DNA of 64,000 bases from Mycolicibacterium sp. CH28 (GCF_004745805.1 NZ_SRLQ01000002.1:484929-548928), one strand, 5' to 3'. Positions 20,491 to 29,834 are shown, numbered from the stretch's first letter. Notes: a model not told the origin generated them from the sequence alone. Translations and numbers: made by a program.

Positions 20491-21272
20491 TGCCGGAACC
20501 TTATGCGGCCGAAGCCGTCTCGACCCGGCCGATCAATCCGGTCGCAAAGCTCATCACCGCCTTCGTGATTGCGGCCGCCCTGGTGCTCAGCGTCGACTGG
20601 GTATCGGCACTGACCGCCATCGTCCTGGAAGTGGCGCTGATCTTCGTTCTCGGCGTTCCGTTGCGGCAGTTCGTGATCCGCAGCTCGGTGATCGTCGCCG
20701 CAGCGGGGCTGACCGCACTGACCATACTTCTGTACGGCCAGCCCAGTGGGGTTGTGCACTGGCATTTCCTGCTCGTGACGGTCAGCGACGGCTCCATCGC
20801 GCTGGCGGTTGCGACATTCCTGCGGGTGCTGGCGATCGCGCTGCCGTCGGTGTTCCTGTTCCTCGACGTGTCGCCCACCGAACTGGCCGACGGGCTCGGG
20901 CAGGTGCTCAGACTCCCGGCCCGATTCGTGCTCGGCGCCCTGGCCGGATTGCGCCTGGTCGAGCTGCTGCGCCAGGACTGGCAGTACCTCGGCTACGCCC
21001 GCCGCGCACGGGGCGTAGCCGATCACGCGCGGTTGCGGCGAACCGCAGGACAGGCATTCGCCCTGCTGGTGTTCGCGGTGCGCCGCGGGTCGAAGCTCGC
21101 GACCGCAATGGAGGCTCGCGGCTTCGGCGCCTACCCGACCCGGACCTGGGCCCGGCCGTCGACCATCGCCGGACGCGAGATCGCCCTGATCGGTGCGGGG
21201 CTGGTCATCGCGGCGACAGCAGTGTCGGTGTCGATCGGGACGGGGGCGTGGAACTTCATTGGCACTCGATGA
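20487..21272 (+). CDS. YkoC-like ECF transporter transmembrane component (EcfT)
   Basis: A 261-aa EcfT-type protein with hydrophobic segments at about residues 22-60, 65-85 and 95-115 and a C-terminal one near 235-255. The cytoplasmic EcfT coupling region is visible as RARGVADHARLRR and the second motif AMEARGFGAYPTRTWAR, which contact the ATPases. The ATG overlaps the ATPase stop (ATGA). Together with the two preceding genes it forms a complete ECF importer. Confidence 0.9.
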   Translation: MMPEPYAAEAVSTRPINPVAKLITAFVIAAALVLSVDWVSALTAIVLEVALIFVLGVPLRQFVIRSSVIVAAAGLTALTILLYGQPSGVVHWHFLLVTVSDGSIALAVATFLRVLAIALPSVFLFLDVSPTELADGLGQVLRLPARFVLGALAGLRLVELLRQDWQYLGYARRARGVADHARLRRTAGQAFALLVFAVRRGSKLATAMEARGFGAYPTRTWARPSTIAGREIALIGAGLVIAATAVSVSIGTGAWNFIGTR

Positions 21273-21822
21273 GGCCCTGCGGCTCCTGCATGCCCGGGCG
21301 GCGACGACCGTGCTGATCGACGGGCGGTCGGGATCGGGCAAATCAACGTTGGCCACCCAGTTGTGCCGGGCCTGGCCCGGCAGCACCACCGTCCGGCTGG
21401 ACGACATCTATCCCGGCTGGGACGGCCTGGCCTGGGCCAGCGACCACCTGCAGTCGGCATTGCTGGAGCCGCGCCGCGCCGGCCTGCCGGGACGCTGGCG
21501 CAGCTGGGACTGGGCTACCGACCGGCCCGGAGCCTGGCACACCGTGGGCGCTGACCAGCGCCTCGTCGTCGAGGGAATCGGGGCACTGACCCCGCAGAAT
21601 CGAGCGCTGGCAGACCTGGCGATCTGGGTCGACGCGGACGACGCCGACCGAAAGCGGCGGGCGCTGGACCGCGACGGCGACACCTACCGGCCGCACTGGG
21701 ACCGGTGGGCCGCCCAGGAAGCGGCCTTCATCGCCCGCTACGCCCCTCGCCGCAACGCCGACCTGATCGCCCGGCTCGACGCCGACGAGTTCACGCTGAC
21801 CGAATCGGAACCGACACCATGA
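21259..21822 (+). CDS. Small P-loop kinase-like ATPase (uridine-kinase fold)
   Basis: A ~187-aa protein. The N-terminal P-loop GRSGSGKSTLA and the following RLDDIYPGWDGL resemble uridine/nucleoside kinase-type proteins; a lid-like Arg/Asp region (DADDADRKRRALDRDGD) follows. The TTG at 21259, overlapping the YkoC end by 14 bases, is the best start; a longer reading from 21193 would lie inside ykoC. In this operon it might phosphorylate an imported pyrimidine or thiazole precursor, but no substrate motif proves that. Confidence 0.75.
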   Translation: MALDEALRLLHARAATTVLIDGRSGSGKSTLATQLCRAWPGSTTVRLDDIYPGWDGLAWASDHLQSALLEPRRAGLPGRWRSWDWATDRPGAWHTVGADQRLVVEGIGALTPQNRALADLAIWVDADDADRKRRALDRDGDTYRPHWDRWAAQEAAFIARYAPRRNADLIARLDADEFTLTESEPTP

Positions 21823-22748
21823 GCACGCAACTGTCCCTGGCCCTCGAGTACTTCCATCCGTGGCCCAATTCGGCCGGGTTCTACCTGGCCCGCCACCGCG
21901 GCTGGTACGCCGACGCCGGTATCGACCTGCAGATCCGCACCATCGACCCCGGTATCGGCGACGGGCTCGAACACCTCGAACGCCATCTGGTCGATCTTGC
22001 CGTGGTTCCGACCAACAGGCTGCTGGTTCGCGTCGAGGGTGGCTCGCGGCTGCGGGCGCTGGCCGCGATCAACCAGCGTGGCCTAGAAACGATCCGGACC
22101 TTGCAGAGCAGTGGAATCCGCACGCTGGCCGACCTGGTCGGCCGGCGCCTGGCGCTCAATCCCACGCCCCGCGGCACCGCCATGGTGCGCGACCTGGTGC
22201 GCCGCGCCGGCGCAGACCCGGACGCCGTCATCCTGGTCGATGTCGGCACCCGCGAACTGACCAGCGAAGAACTGGCCGACGGCGTCGCCGACGCTACCTT
22301 CGGGTCCTACTGGGCGTGGGACATCCTGCTCAGTGAGCACCCCGACCGGCCCGAGCGGGTGTGGCGGGTGGACGACGAGTTGCCGTTCAGCTACCACAGC
22401 TACGTGCTGGGAGCCCGGCCGGACGTCGCGCAGCAAGGCGCGGTTCTCAGCGCGTTCCTGGATGTGACGGCCCGCGGGTTTCGTTATGCCGCACGACATC
22501 CCGATGAGGCGGTCGACGTGCTGCGCGACGTCACGCCGTATTTCAGTACCCAGGTGCTGACCCGGTCGCTGGAGGCCATCTCCGGCACCTGGTTCCACGC
22601 TGGAGACTGGGGCGCGATCCGCCGCGAGCTCATCGAGCCATACGCCTACTGGCTCGCCGAGCATCAAATCCTGACCTCCCCGGCGCGGTGGCACGATGCA
22701 TTCGCCGACACCGCCGTCGCCGACTGGACCCACCCCAGCCGGGCCTAA
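21819..22748 (+). CDS. NMT1/THI5-like protein without signal peptide
   Basis: A 309-aa protein of the NMT1/THI5 (periplasmic-binding) fold: LALEYFHPWPNSAGFYLARHRGWYADAGIDLQ is the typical opening, and LGARPDVAQQGAVLSAFLDVTARGF is a family-like stretch. Bacterial relatives usually bind pyrimidine thiamine precursors outside the membrane, while yeast Thi5 makes HMP. This protein starts without signal peptide or lipobox and contains no cysteine, so the Thi5 CCCFC motif is absent. The ATG overlaps the kinase stop. Last gene of the YkoEDC-like operon; it ends four bases into the convergent ABC ATPase gene. Confidence 0.82.
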   Translation: MSTQLSLALEYFHPWPNSAGFYLARHRGWYADAGIDLQIRTIDPGIGDGLEHLERHLVDLAVVPTNRLLVRVEGGSRLRALAAINQRGLETIRTLQSSGIRTLADLVGRRLALNPTPRGTAMVRDLVRRAGADPDAVILVDVGTRELTSEELADGVADATFGSYWAWDILLSEHPDRPERVWRVDDELPFSYHSYVLGARPDVAQQGAVLSAFLDVTARGFRYAARHPDEAVDVLRDVTPYFSTQVLTRSLEAISGTWFHAGDWGAIRRELIEPYAYWLAEHQILTSPARWHDAFADTAVADWTHPSRA

Positions 22749-23797
22749 GCCACGGCGGCCGACACCACCAACGCCTCGGCCTGCTCGACGCTGACCCCCA
22801 CCCGCACCCCGGGTGCCAGCTCGGCGGTGTGAGCGCTGGCAGTCTGGGCCACTAGCCGGGTGCCGTCGTCAAGTATGCAGTGCACCAAGGAGATCGGCCC
22901 GAGGAACGATACCGAAGCAACCTGTGCCACGCCCCCGGGGTCAACGGTGATTCGCACGGACTCCGGTCGCACCAGCGCCACCCCGCTGCCTGCGGTGATC
23001 GACCCCGCGGCCACCGGCAGCGACATCCCGAGCAGGCGCGCACGCCCGTCGGTGACCTGGGCGCCCACCTTGTTGTTGAGGCCGACGAACTCGGCGACGA
23101 ACGGGGTCGCGGGGTGCGCATAGACGTCGGCGGGCGCGGCGATCTGCTCGAGACGGCCCTGGTTCATCACCCCGACCCGATCGGCAACCGCCAGCGCCTC
23201 CTCCTGATCGTGGGTGACGAACAGCGTCGTGGTCCCGACCTCGAGCTGGATCCGGCGAATCTCGTCGCGAAGTTGCCCGCGCACCTTGGCATCCAGCGCC
23301 GACAACGGCTCGTCGAGCAGCAGCACCCGCGGCTGGATCGCCAGCGCGCGGGCAAGCGCCACCCGCTGCTGTTGGCCCCCGGAAAGCTGGCTGGCGTACT
23401 TCTGCTTGTGCGCCGAGAGCCCCACCAGATCCAGCATGTCGGCGGCCGCCGCGGTGCGTTCGTCCTTGTTCTTGCCCCGCAGCTTGAGGCCGAAGGCGAC
23501 GTTGTCCAGCACGCTCAGGTGCGGGAAGAGGCTGTAAGCCTGGAACACCATGCCCATGTCGCGCTTGTTGGGCGGCACCTCGGTGATGTCGCGGCCGTCG
23601 ACGGCGACTCGGCCCGACGTCGGCTCGTCCAGGCCGCCCAGGATGCGCAGCGCGGTGGTCTTGCCACAGCCGGACGGACCCAGAAGCGCGACCATCTCAC
23701 CTGGCTCCAGGTGCAGGGTCAGGCCATCCAGGGCGTGCACGGCTCCGTATACCCTTGTCACATCGGTGAATTCGACGGCGACGCCGTTGCGGGTCAT
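22745..23797 (-). CDS. ABC importer ATPase, PotA/FbpC type
   Basis: A 350-aa ATPase of the spermidine/iron/phosphonate-type importer family. Walker A GPSGCGKTT, Q-loop VFQAYSLFPH, signature LSGGQQQRVALARAL, Walker B LLLDEPLSALD and switch His in FVTHDQEEAL are all present. The last ~110 residues form a TOBE-type regulatory domain. Its ATG overlaps the stop of the upstream permease (ATGA). Fourth gene of an SBP-permease-permease-ATPase operon; the substrate is not evident. Confidence 0.93.
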   Translation of the reverse strand: MTRNGVAVEFTDVTRVYGAVHALDGLTLHLEPGEMVALLGPSGCGKTTALRILGGLDEPTSGRVAVDGRDITEVPPNKRDMGMVFQAYSLFPHLSVLDNVAFGLKLRGKNKDERTAAAADMLDLVGLSAHKQKYASQLSGGQQQRVALARALAIQPRVLLLDEPLSALDAKVRGQLRDEIRRIQLEVGTTTLFVTHDQEEALAVADRVGVMNQGRLEQIAAPADVYAHPATPFVAEFVGLNNKVGAQVTDGRARLLGMSLPVAAGSITAGSGVALVRPESVRITVDPGGVAQVASVSFLGPISLVHCILDDGTRLVAQTASAHTAELAPGVRVGVSVEQAEALVVSAAVA

Positions 23798-24594
23798 TCC
23801 TGTCCCTTCCGAGTGGTCGCCGGGGTGGGCGCGGCGTGGTGTCGTCCGCGGGTCACCAGCGAAAGGATCAGCAGCAGAAGGAAACCGAAGACCAGCGTCG
23901 CCAGCGACGCCGCCACCGAGGTCGGCCCGTCACTCTTGCCGATAGCCACGATCACCACTTGCAGATTCTCGTACCCGCTCAGCGAGGCGATGGTGTATTC
24001 GCCGAGCACTACGGCGATCGAGATGAACGCCGCCGCCAGGACACCCGACCAGATGTTGGGCACCACCACCCGCAGGATAGTGGTGATCCATCCGGCGCCG
24101 AGTGAGCGGGCAGCTTCGGCAAGGGTTTTCAGGTCGATCGAGGACAGCGCGGCGTCGATCGACCGGTAGGCGAACGGCAGCACCAGCACGACGTAGACGA
24201 ACGTCAGGGTCAGCGCAGACTCACCGAAGAAGTACACCACCCACAGATAGACGTTGCGTAGGCCGACTACGACAACCAACGCGGGAATGGTCAGCGGCAG
24301 CAGGCACAGAAACTCGACCAGGCGCCTGCCCCACGGCGCACGTAGCCGCACCCAGATCATCGTCGGCACCAGGATCGCCAGCATCAACGCGACCGTGAAC
24401 ACCGCCAGCAGCAGCGAGATGCCGATGGCGCGATACAGCATCTCGTTCTGCACCAGGTTCTTCCACGCCGCCATGGTGCGGCCACCGCTGATCAGGTTGC
24501 GGGTGCTGAAGTCGGCCATCGCGTACAGCGGGAACAGGAAGAACACGCCAAACAGCGTCAGCAGCGCGGCCCGCCCGATCCGGCCGGCCCTCAT
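23794..24594 (-). CDS. ABC importer permease (second), binding-protein-dependent
   Basis: A 266-aa permease with about six hydrophobic segments; the first is at residues ~9-27. The EAA loop (TLAEAARSLGAGWITTILRVVVPNIWSG) that docks to the ATPase is clear around residue 160. The ATG at 24594 is inside the end of the upstream permease gene; a longer reading would run antiparallel to no conserved sequence. Pairs with the upstream permease as a heterodimer. Confidence 0.9.
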   Translation of the reverse strand: MRAGRIGRAALLTLFGVFFLFPLYAMADFSTRNLISGGRTMAAWKNLVQNEMLYRAIGISLLLAVFTVALMLAILVPTMIWVRLRAPWGRRLVEFLCLLPLTIPALVVVVGLRNVYLWVVYFFGESALTLTFVYVVLVLPFAYRSIDAALSSIDLKTLAEAARSLGAGWITTILRVVVPNIWSGVLAAAFISIAVVLGEYTIASLSGYENLQVVIVAIGKSDGPTSVAASLATLVFGFLLLLILSLVTRGRHHAAPTPATTRKGQE

Positions 24595-25439
24595 TGCAGC
24601 CACTGCGACGTCCGGCGCACCAGCACGTTGTAGGCCACCATGACCACGGCCACCACGACGACCATCTCCAATGCCAGGGCATAGGCGAAGCCGGACTGGC
24701 CGAGCACCACCTCCGAGGTCAGAGCGGTGCGGATCAGCAGCGGAACGATCGGGCTGCCCTGGCTGACCAACGCGGCCGCGGTGGCATAGGCGGCGAAGGC
24801 GTTGGCGAACAACAGCAATGCCGAGCCGAGGAACGCCGGCATCAGCAGCGGGAACCCGACCTCGCGCCAGTAGTCCCAGCGCGAGGCCCCCAGGCTGACC
24901 GCGGCTTCGCGCCATTCAGCGCGCAGGCCCTCCAGCGCCGGGGTGAACACGATGACCATCAACGGGATCTGAAAGTAGGTGTACACCAGGATCAGCCCCC
25001 GCAGCGAGTACAGCCATCCGTCACCGGCCAGGTTGAACCCGAAGTGCTCGAACACCCACACCGTCAGCACACCGTTGAGCCCGATCGTCGCCAGGAATGC
25101 GAATGCCAAAGCCACTCCACCGAATTGGGCCAGCACGCTGCACAACGACAGCACCACCCGGCGCAGCGGTGAGCCCGCCGCGCTGCTAACCACCAGCCAC
25201 GACAACACCGCTCCTAGCACCGCGCCGATCAGCGCCGTGCTAGCCGACAGCAGCACGCTCTTGCCCAGCGCAGACAGTGCGGTACCGGAGAACAGCAGCC
25301 CGATCCGCTGCAGCGAGAACACCCCGTCCAGATAGAACGCCGACACGATCACCGTCACCGTCGGAACGATGAGGAAGATCGCGATGAACGCGCCGAACGG
25401 CAACAGGGGTAGGGCTTCGCGCAGGCGTCGGCCTACCAC
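24591..25439 (-). CDS. ABC importer permease (first), binding-protein-dependent
   Basis: A ~282-aa permease with six predicted membrane spans and the EAA loop REAAVSLGASRWDYWREVGFPLLMPAF near residue 190. The GTG five bases after the stop of the binding-protein gene is chosen because the sequence from there (VVGRRLREALPLLPFGAF) reads as a normal permease N-terminus. Longer readings enter the binding-protein gene. It overlaps the next permease by four bases. Confidence 0.88.
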   Translation of the reverse strand: MVGRRLREALPLLPFGAFIAIFLIVPTVTVIVSAFYLDGVFSLQRIGLLFSGTALSALGKSVLLSASTALIGAVLGAVLSWLVVSSAAGSPLRRVVLSLCSVLAQFGGVALAFAFLATIGLNGVLTVWVFEHFGFNLAGDGWLYSLRGLILVYTYFQIPLMVIVFTPALEGLRAEWREAAVSLGASRWDYWREVGFPLLMPAFLGSALLLFANAFAAYATAAALVSQGSPIVPLLIRTALTSEVVLGQSGFAYALALEMVVVVAVVMVAYNVLVRRTSQWLQ

Positions 25440-25444
25440 GCTGG

Positions 25445-26572
25445 TCAGCCGATCGCCTTGGCCCAGTTGTCGGCCAGGTACTTGGTGGCCGCCTCGGTCT
25501 GCGCCTGGCTCAGGATGACCGGGGTCCCGCTGACCGGTGGCAGCTTGTCGTAGGCGGCGGTATCGATGGTGCCGGCCTTGACCATTGCGTCGGCGCGTAC
25601 CGGGCGTGCACCGCCGGCCAGGAACAGGTTCTGACCCGCGTCGCTGTAGAGGAACTCCTGCCAAAGCCGGGCCGCCGCCGGATGCGGAGCGCCGGCGTTG
25701 ATGGCCTGGAAGTAGTAGCCGCCCAGCACCGCACCCTGCGGGACGAAGACCTTCCAGCTCGGCAGCTTCTTGGTTTCCGCGGCGTTGAGGTAGTCCCAGT
25801 CGATCACGACGGGCGTCTGACCCGACTCGATGGTCGCCGGGGTGGGATCGACGGGAAGGAAATTGCCCGCCTGCTTGAGTTTGGCGAAGAACCCGACCCC
25901 TGGGGCGATGTCGTCAGCCGACCCACCCTGGGACAGGGCCACCATCGCCACGCCGGAGAAGGCGGCCCCGGCCTGGGTGGGATCGCCGTTGAGCGCGACC
26001 TTGCCCTTGTACTCCGGCTTGAGCAGATCGTCGACGGTGCTCATATCGGGCACCTTGGCCGAGTCGTAGCCGATCGACATGTAGCCGCCGTAGTCGTTGA
26101 CCCACGTTCCCTTCGGGTCCTTCATGGCCGCCGGGATGCTGTCGAAGGTGGCCACCTGGTACGGCGCGAACAACGCGGTGTTCGCGAGCGCCACCGACTG
26201 GCCCAGGTCGAAGACGTCCGGGGCGGTGCTGCGGCCCTTCTGCTGGTTGGCGGCGTTGATCTCGTCCTGGCTGGCGGCGTCGGGCTGCGCGGAATTCACC
26301 TTGATGCCGTACTTGTCGCCGAACGCCTTGATGATGGCGCCGTAGTTGGCCCAGTCCGGGGGCAGTGCGATGACGTTGAGCTCGCCCTCCTTCTTGGCCG
26401 CGGCGACCAGTCCGTCCATGCCGCCGAAGTCGGCCGCCGAGGTTGCCTGGGCTGCGGCGACACCGGAGTTGGTCTGTTCCCCGCTGCTTTTCTTCTCGGG
26501 CGGGGCGCAGGCGACGGCGGAGACCACGACGGCGGTCGCAACGACGGCGAGCAGACGTACGTTTCTCATCAT
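25445..26572 (-). CDS. Extracellular solute-binding lipoprotein of the ABC importer
   Basis: A 375-aa family-1 type binding protein. The signal peptide ends in a lipobox (VVVSAVAC, Cys22), so it is a lipid-anchored protein outside the membrane. The mature part (KKEGELNVIALPPDWANYGAIIKAF; TPVVIDWDYLNA) resembles binding proteins for ferric iron, polyamines or phosphonates. Two adjacent ATGs (26572, 26569) follow AAGAAGG. First gene of the importer operon. No ligand-specific residues were recognised. Confidence 0.9.
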   Translation of the reverse strand: MMRNVRLLAVVATAVVVSAVACAPPEKKSSGEQTNSGVAAAQATSAADFGGMDGLVAAAKKEGELNVIALPPDWANYGAIIKAFGDKYGIKVNSAQPDAASQDEINAANQQKGRSTAPDVFDLGQSVALANTALFAPYQVATFDSIPAAMKDPKGTWVNDYGGYMSIGYDSAKVPDMSTVDDLLKPEYKGKVALNGDPTQAGAAFSGVAMVALSQGGSADDIAPGVGFFAKLKQAGNFLPVDPTPATIESGQTPVVIDWDYLNAAETKKLPSWKVFVPQGAVLGGYYFQAINAGAPHPAAARLWQEFLYSDAGQNLFLAGGARPVRADAMVKAGTIDTAAYDKLPPVSGTPVILSQAQTEAATKYLADNWAKAIG

Positions 26573-26707
26573 CAAACCTTCTTGTGCGCAGGAGACGATG
26601 CGGTGGCGCGACGGTGGCCACAGTGTGTCGCGAAGGTGAATGAGGTCGCCGCGATGTTGTGACGGTACCGCCGAGGCGGTCCGGATTTGGCCCATTGGTC
26701 AAGCTCG

Positions 26708-26777
26708 TGCCACCCGCGGCGAACGCAGTGAGCGCGGAATCTTGCCACCCGCGGCGAACGCAGTGAGCGCGGTATCG
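26708..26777. repeat. Two tandem 35-bp direct repeats
   Basis: Copies at 26708-26742 and 26743-26777 share their first 30 bases exactly (TGCCACCCGCGGCGAACGCA, then GTGAGCGCGG) and differ in the last five. They occupy the spacer between the divergent binding-protein gene and the HugZ-like gene, ending eight bases before the latter's start, so they include its upstream region. Confidence 0.85.
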
Positions 26778-26784
26778 TGCCTGA

Positions 26785-27585
26785 GTGGCATCCCGCGATC
26801 ACGGCGACCCGGGCGATGCCCCGTCGGTTCCGCCGCCGCTGACCGATATCGCCGATGCGACCCGACCGTCTGCGGCCGAGGAAGCGCGCACCATCGCGGC
26901 CTCGACCAATACTGGGACGCTGGCCACGCTGACCAGTGCCGGGGACCCGTGGGCCTCGTTCGTCACCTACGGCCTGCTGGGCGGCGCCCCGGTGCTGTGC
27001 GTCTCGCACATGGCCGAACACGGCCGCAACCTCGCCGGCGATCCCCGGGCCAGCCTGGCGGTAGTCGCCCCCACGAGCGGGTCCGACCCGCTGGCCAGCG
27101 GACGGATCACGTTGGCGGGCATCGTCGAACGCCCTACCGGCGACGAGCTACAGGCCGCCCGCGATGCGCATGTAGCCGCGGTGGCAGCCGCCAAGTACTA
27201 CATCGACTACTCCGACTTCGCGGTGTGGGTGCTGCGAGTACACCGGGTGCGCTGGGTCGGCGGCTACGGCCGGATGGACTCCGCGGCGGGCACCGACTAC
27301 GCCGCGGCCGCACCGGATCCGGTCAGCCCGCACGCCGCGGGCGCGGCAGCTCACCTCAACGCCGATCACGCCGACTCGCTGGTGGAGATGGCCCGGGCGC
27401 TGGGCGGCTATCCCGACACCACGGCGGCGGTGTGCACCGGCATTGACCGGTACGGACTCGATCTACGCGTCGAGACCCCGCGCGGGGTGGCCTATACCCG
27501 CGTCGGCTTCGGCGCGGCGCTTACCGATGCCGATCAATTGCGTTCGGCTGCAGTCGATTTGGTGGAACGCTCGCGGCGATCATGA
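26785..27585 (+). CDS. HugZ-like pyridoxamine-oxidase-fold protein with DUF2470 domain
   Basis: A 266-aa protein. Residues ~30-170 form a split-barrel FMN-binding-like domain (TNTGTLATLTSAGDPWASFVTYGLL; VRWVGGYGRMD), and residues ~185-265 form a DUF2470 domain (HLNADHADSLVEMARALGG). HugZ relatives bind or degrade haem and protect it during iron acquisition. GTG start directly after a tandem repeat; no clear ribosome site. It is convergent with the VWA protein gene downstream. Confidence 0.85.
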   Translation: MASRDHGDPGDAPSVPPPLTDIADATRPSAAEEARTIAASTNTGTLATLTSAGDPWASFVTYGLLGGAPVLCVSHMAEHGRNLAGDPRASLAVVAPTSGSDPLASGRITLAGIVERPTGDELQAARDAHVAAVAAAKYYIDYSDFAVWVLRVHRVRWVGGYGRMDSAAGTDYAAAAPDPVSPHAAGAAAHLNADHADSLVEMARALGGYPDTTAAVCTGIDRYGLDLRVETPRGVAYTRVGFGAALTDADQLRSAAVDLVERSRRS

Positions 27586-27608
27586 GTCAATCGCCCCGGT
27601 GACGGAGA

Positions 27609-28619
27609 TTAGGCCGGGAGATTGCGGTTCACCGCCAGCGCCAGGAACGCCGCGATGGTGGCCACCAGTACCGCCAGCCGCAGCCAGCCACTTCCGCCGG
27701 GCGCGCTGATCGTTTGATACCCGACCTGTTGCAGAACCGACCCATAGCTGCGGTCGAGCTCGTCGATGGTGGTGGCGGTGTAGTTCTGCCCTCCGGACAA
27801 CTGTGCGATCCGCTTCATCTGCGAATCATCTGCGGGCACCGGGATGGATTCGTTGTCGAGGGTGACGACGCCGCCCCGGGTACCGAAGGTGATGGTGGAG
27901 ATCGGCACGCCCTGATCCTTGGCGGCCCTGGCGGCGGTGAACGCCCCGTGCGGGTTGTCCGGATTGGCCGGCTTGTTCTCCTCGCCGTCGGAAAGAAGCA
28001 CGATCCGCGCCGGCGGCGGAGTGGCGTCACCGGCGGAAAGCACGGTGGTGACGGTGTGGATCGACTCGAGCGCGGTGAAGATGGCCTCGCCGGTGGCGGT
28101 GGAGTTGTCCGGCTGGAGTTTGTCGAGCGCGGCGGTCGTGGCGCTGTGGTCAGGGGTCGGCGACACCAGCAGGTTGACGTTGCCGCCGAAGGACACCAGA
28201 CCCAGATTCACACCCGCGGTCAGTTTCTGCGCGAAGTTCTTCGCAGCGTCCTGCGCCGCGGCCAGCCGCGTCGGCGGGACATCCTTGGCCTGCATGGACT
28301 GCGAGACGTCGATCACGAGCATCACCACGGCCCGGTTGCGGGGGATGCGCACCTGATGGGTCGGCCCGGCGAGCGCGAAGACCAGCAGCAGCAGCGCGCA
28401 CGCCGCCAGCGCAATCGGCACATGCCGTAGCAGGTGCGGCCCTTGCGGAGAGATTCGGTGCATCGAGGCCGGATCGCTGAATCGGCGAAGCCGTCGACGG
28501 CGTTGCAGCTGCACGGCCGCGTAGGCCGCCAGCAGGAGAACTGGCACCAGCCCGACCAGCAGCAACGCTGGATGAGCCAGACCGGACAACGTGAGCGTTC
28601 CGATACCGGGGATGGTCAT
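27609..28619 (-). CDS. VWA-domain membrane protein (paralogue A)
   Basis: A 336-aa protein resembling mycobacterial Rv1481-type BatA-like proteins. Two hydrophobic segments near residues 10-32 and 60-80 and one at the C-terminus flank a von Willebrand A domain. The MIDAS metal site is complete: DVSQS, a Thr in TATGEAIF and an Asp in LLSDGEE. Such proteins often work with MoxR-type ATPases, none of which is in the window. It is divergent from a close paralogue at 28788. The ATG at 28619 matches the paralogue N-terminus; other starts lie upstream. Confidence 0.87.
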   Translation of the reverse strand: MTIPGIGTLTLSGLAHPALLLVGLVPVLLLAAYAAVQLQRRRRLRRFSDPASMHRISPQGPHLLRHVPIALAACALLLLVFALAGPTHQVRIPRNRAVVMLVIDVSQSMQAKDVPPTRLAAAQDAAKNFAQKLTAGVNLGLVSFGGNVNLLVSPTPDHSATTAALDKLQPDNSTATGEAIFTALESIHTVTTVLSAGDATPPPARIVLLSDGEENKPANPDNPHGAFTAARAAKDQGVPISTITFGTRGGVVTLDNESIPVPADDSQMKRIAQLSGGQNYTATTIDELDRSYGSVLQQVGYQTISAPGGSGWLRLAVLVATIAAFLALAVNRNLPA

Positions 28620-28787
28620 CGGCACCGTGCGGACGGCGCCGCCCCGTCCCATGGCGTGATCACGTCTAATCCACTCCTGTCCTCGCTCGCGGCTGTTCAT
28701 CAGAAACCGTGGCTAACGTGTCCTTTGTACCGGCGCTAGTTGAGAGGTGGTCAGGATGCGGTGCTGCGAGGGCGGACTGGATCGGCT

Positions 28788-29783
28788 GTGAATTCGCTGT
28801 CACTCTCGGGTTTCGCGTCCCCGTGGTTCTTCTTGTATCTACTGATCGTTGCCGTGGTCGGGGTGACTTACGTCCTCGTTCAGCGAGCCCGGGCGCGACG
28901 CGTCCTTCGGTTCGCGAACATGCCGCTGCTGGAGCAGGTTGCGGTCGGGCGCAAGCCGCGGCGCTGGCGACATCTGCCGGCGGCGTTGCTGGTTGCGGCA
29001 TTGGCCCTGTTGACTACGGCGATGGCGGGGCCGACCCACGATGTGCGGATTCCCCGTAATCGCGCGGTCGTCATGTTGGTCATCGATGTCTCGGAGTCGA
29101 TGTCGGCCACCGACGTCGCACCGAGCCGGATCGCAGCCGCCCGCACGGCGGGCAAGAACTTCGCCGACCAACTCACCGCAGGCATCAACCTGGGGCTGGT
29201 GAAATTCTCCTCCGGTGCGACATTGTTGGTGGCACCCACGATCGACCGCGACCAGGTCCGGCAGGCGATCGACAAACTCGTTCCTGAACCCCGCACCGCC
29301 ACCGGAGAGGGCATATTCACTGCCCTGCAAGCGATTGCAACGACGGGGGCGGTGATGGGCGGCGGCGACGGACCGCCGCCAGCCCGGATCGTGCTGGAGT
29401 CCGACGGCAAGGAGACCGTGCCGCCGGATCTGGAGGCCCCACGCGGGGCATTCACGGCCGCGCGCGCAGCCAAGGAGCAAGGTGTGCCGATCTCGACGAT
29501 CTCGTTCGGCACCCAGGGCGGAATGGTCGAGGTCGACGGCCAGCAGATCCCGGTTCCCACCGATGACGCGTCGCTGGCCAAGATCGCCGAACTCAGCGGC
29601 GGGCAGGCTTTCCGGGCTGGCAGCCTGGCCGAGCTGAATCAGGCGTATTCCACCCTCGACCGGCAGATCGGTTATCAGGTGGTCCGCGGCGACGCCAGCG
29701 CGGGCTGGGTGGCCCTCGGCGCGCTGACGCTGGCGTTGTCCGTCGGCGCCGGGATCCTCGTCAACCGCAGGCTGCCCGCGTGA
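28788..29783 (+). CDS. VWA-domain membrane protein (paralogue B)
   Basis: A 331-aa protein of the same design as the divergent neighbour: N-terminal membrane helices, the strongly conserved entry [26 protein letters not shown] residues [13 protein letters not shown] and ESDGKE, and a C-terminal helix before NRRLPA. The GTG at 28788 aligns with the paralogue start. A TTG at 28740 is an alternative. The two genes share a ~170-base divergent promoter region and probably arose by inverted duplication. Confidence 0.85.
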   Translation: MNSLSLSGFASPWFFLYLLIVAVVGVTYVLVQRARARRVLRFANMPLLEQVAVGRKPRRWRHLPAALLVAALALLTTAMAGPTHDVRIPRNRAVVMLVIDVSESMSATDVAPSRIAAARTAGKNFADQLTAGINLGLVKFSSGATLLVAPTIDRDQVRQAIDKLVPEPRTATGEGIFTALQAIATTGAVMGGGDGPPPARIVLESDGKETVPPDLEAPRGAFTAARAAKEQGVPISTISFGTQGGMVEVDGQQIPVPTDDASLAKIAELSGGQAFRAGSLAELNQAYSTLDRQIGYQVVRGDASAGWVALGALTLALSVGAGILVNRRLPA

Positions 29784-29834
29784 GTTCAGCGGCGCCGCCG
29801 AACTCCAAGGAGATTCCCAGCGACCGCCCAGGCG

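Noticed and set aside
21193..21258. Extended N-terminus of the P-loop kinase
   Set aside because: It lies wholly inside the YkoC-like gene and reads as low-complexity Arg/Gly/Ser. The TTG at 21259 gives a normal kinase opening.
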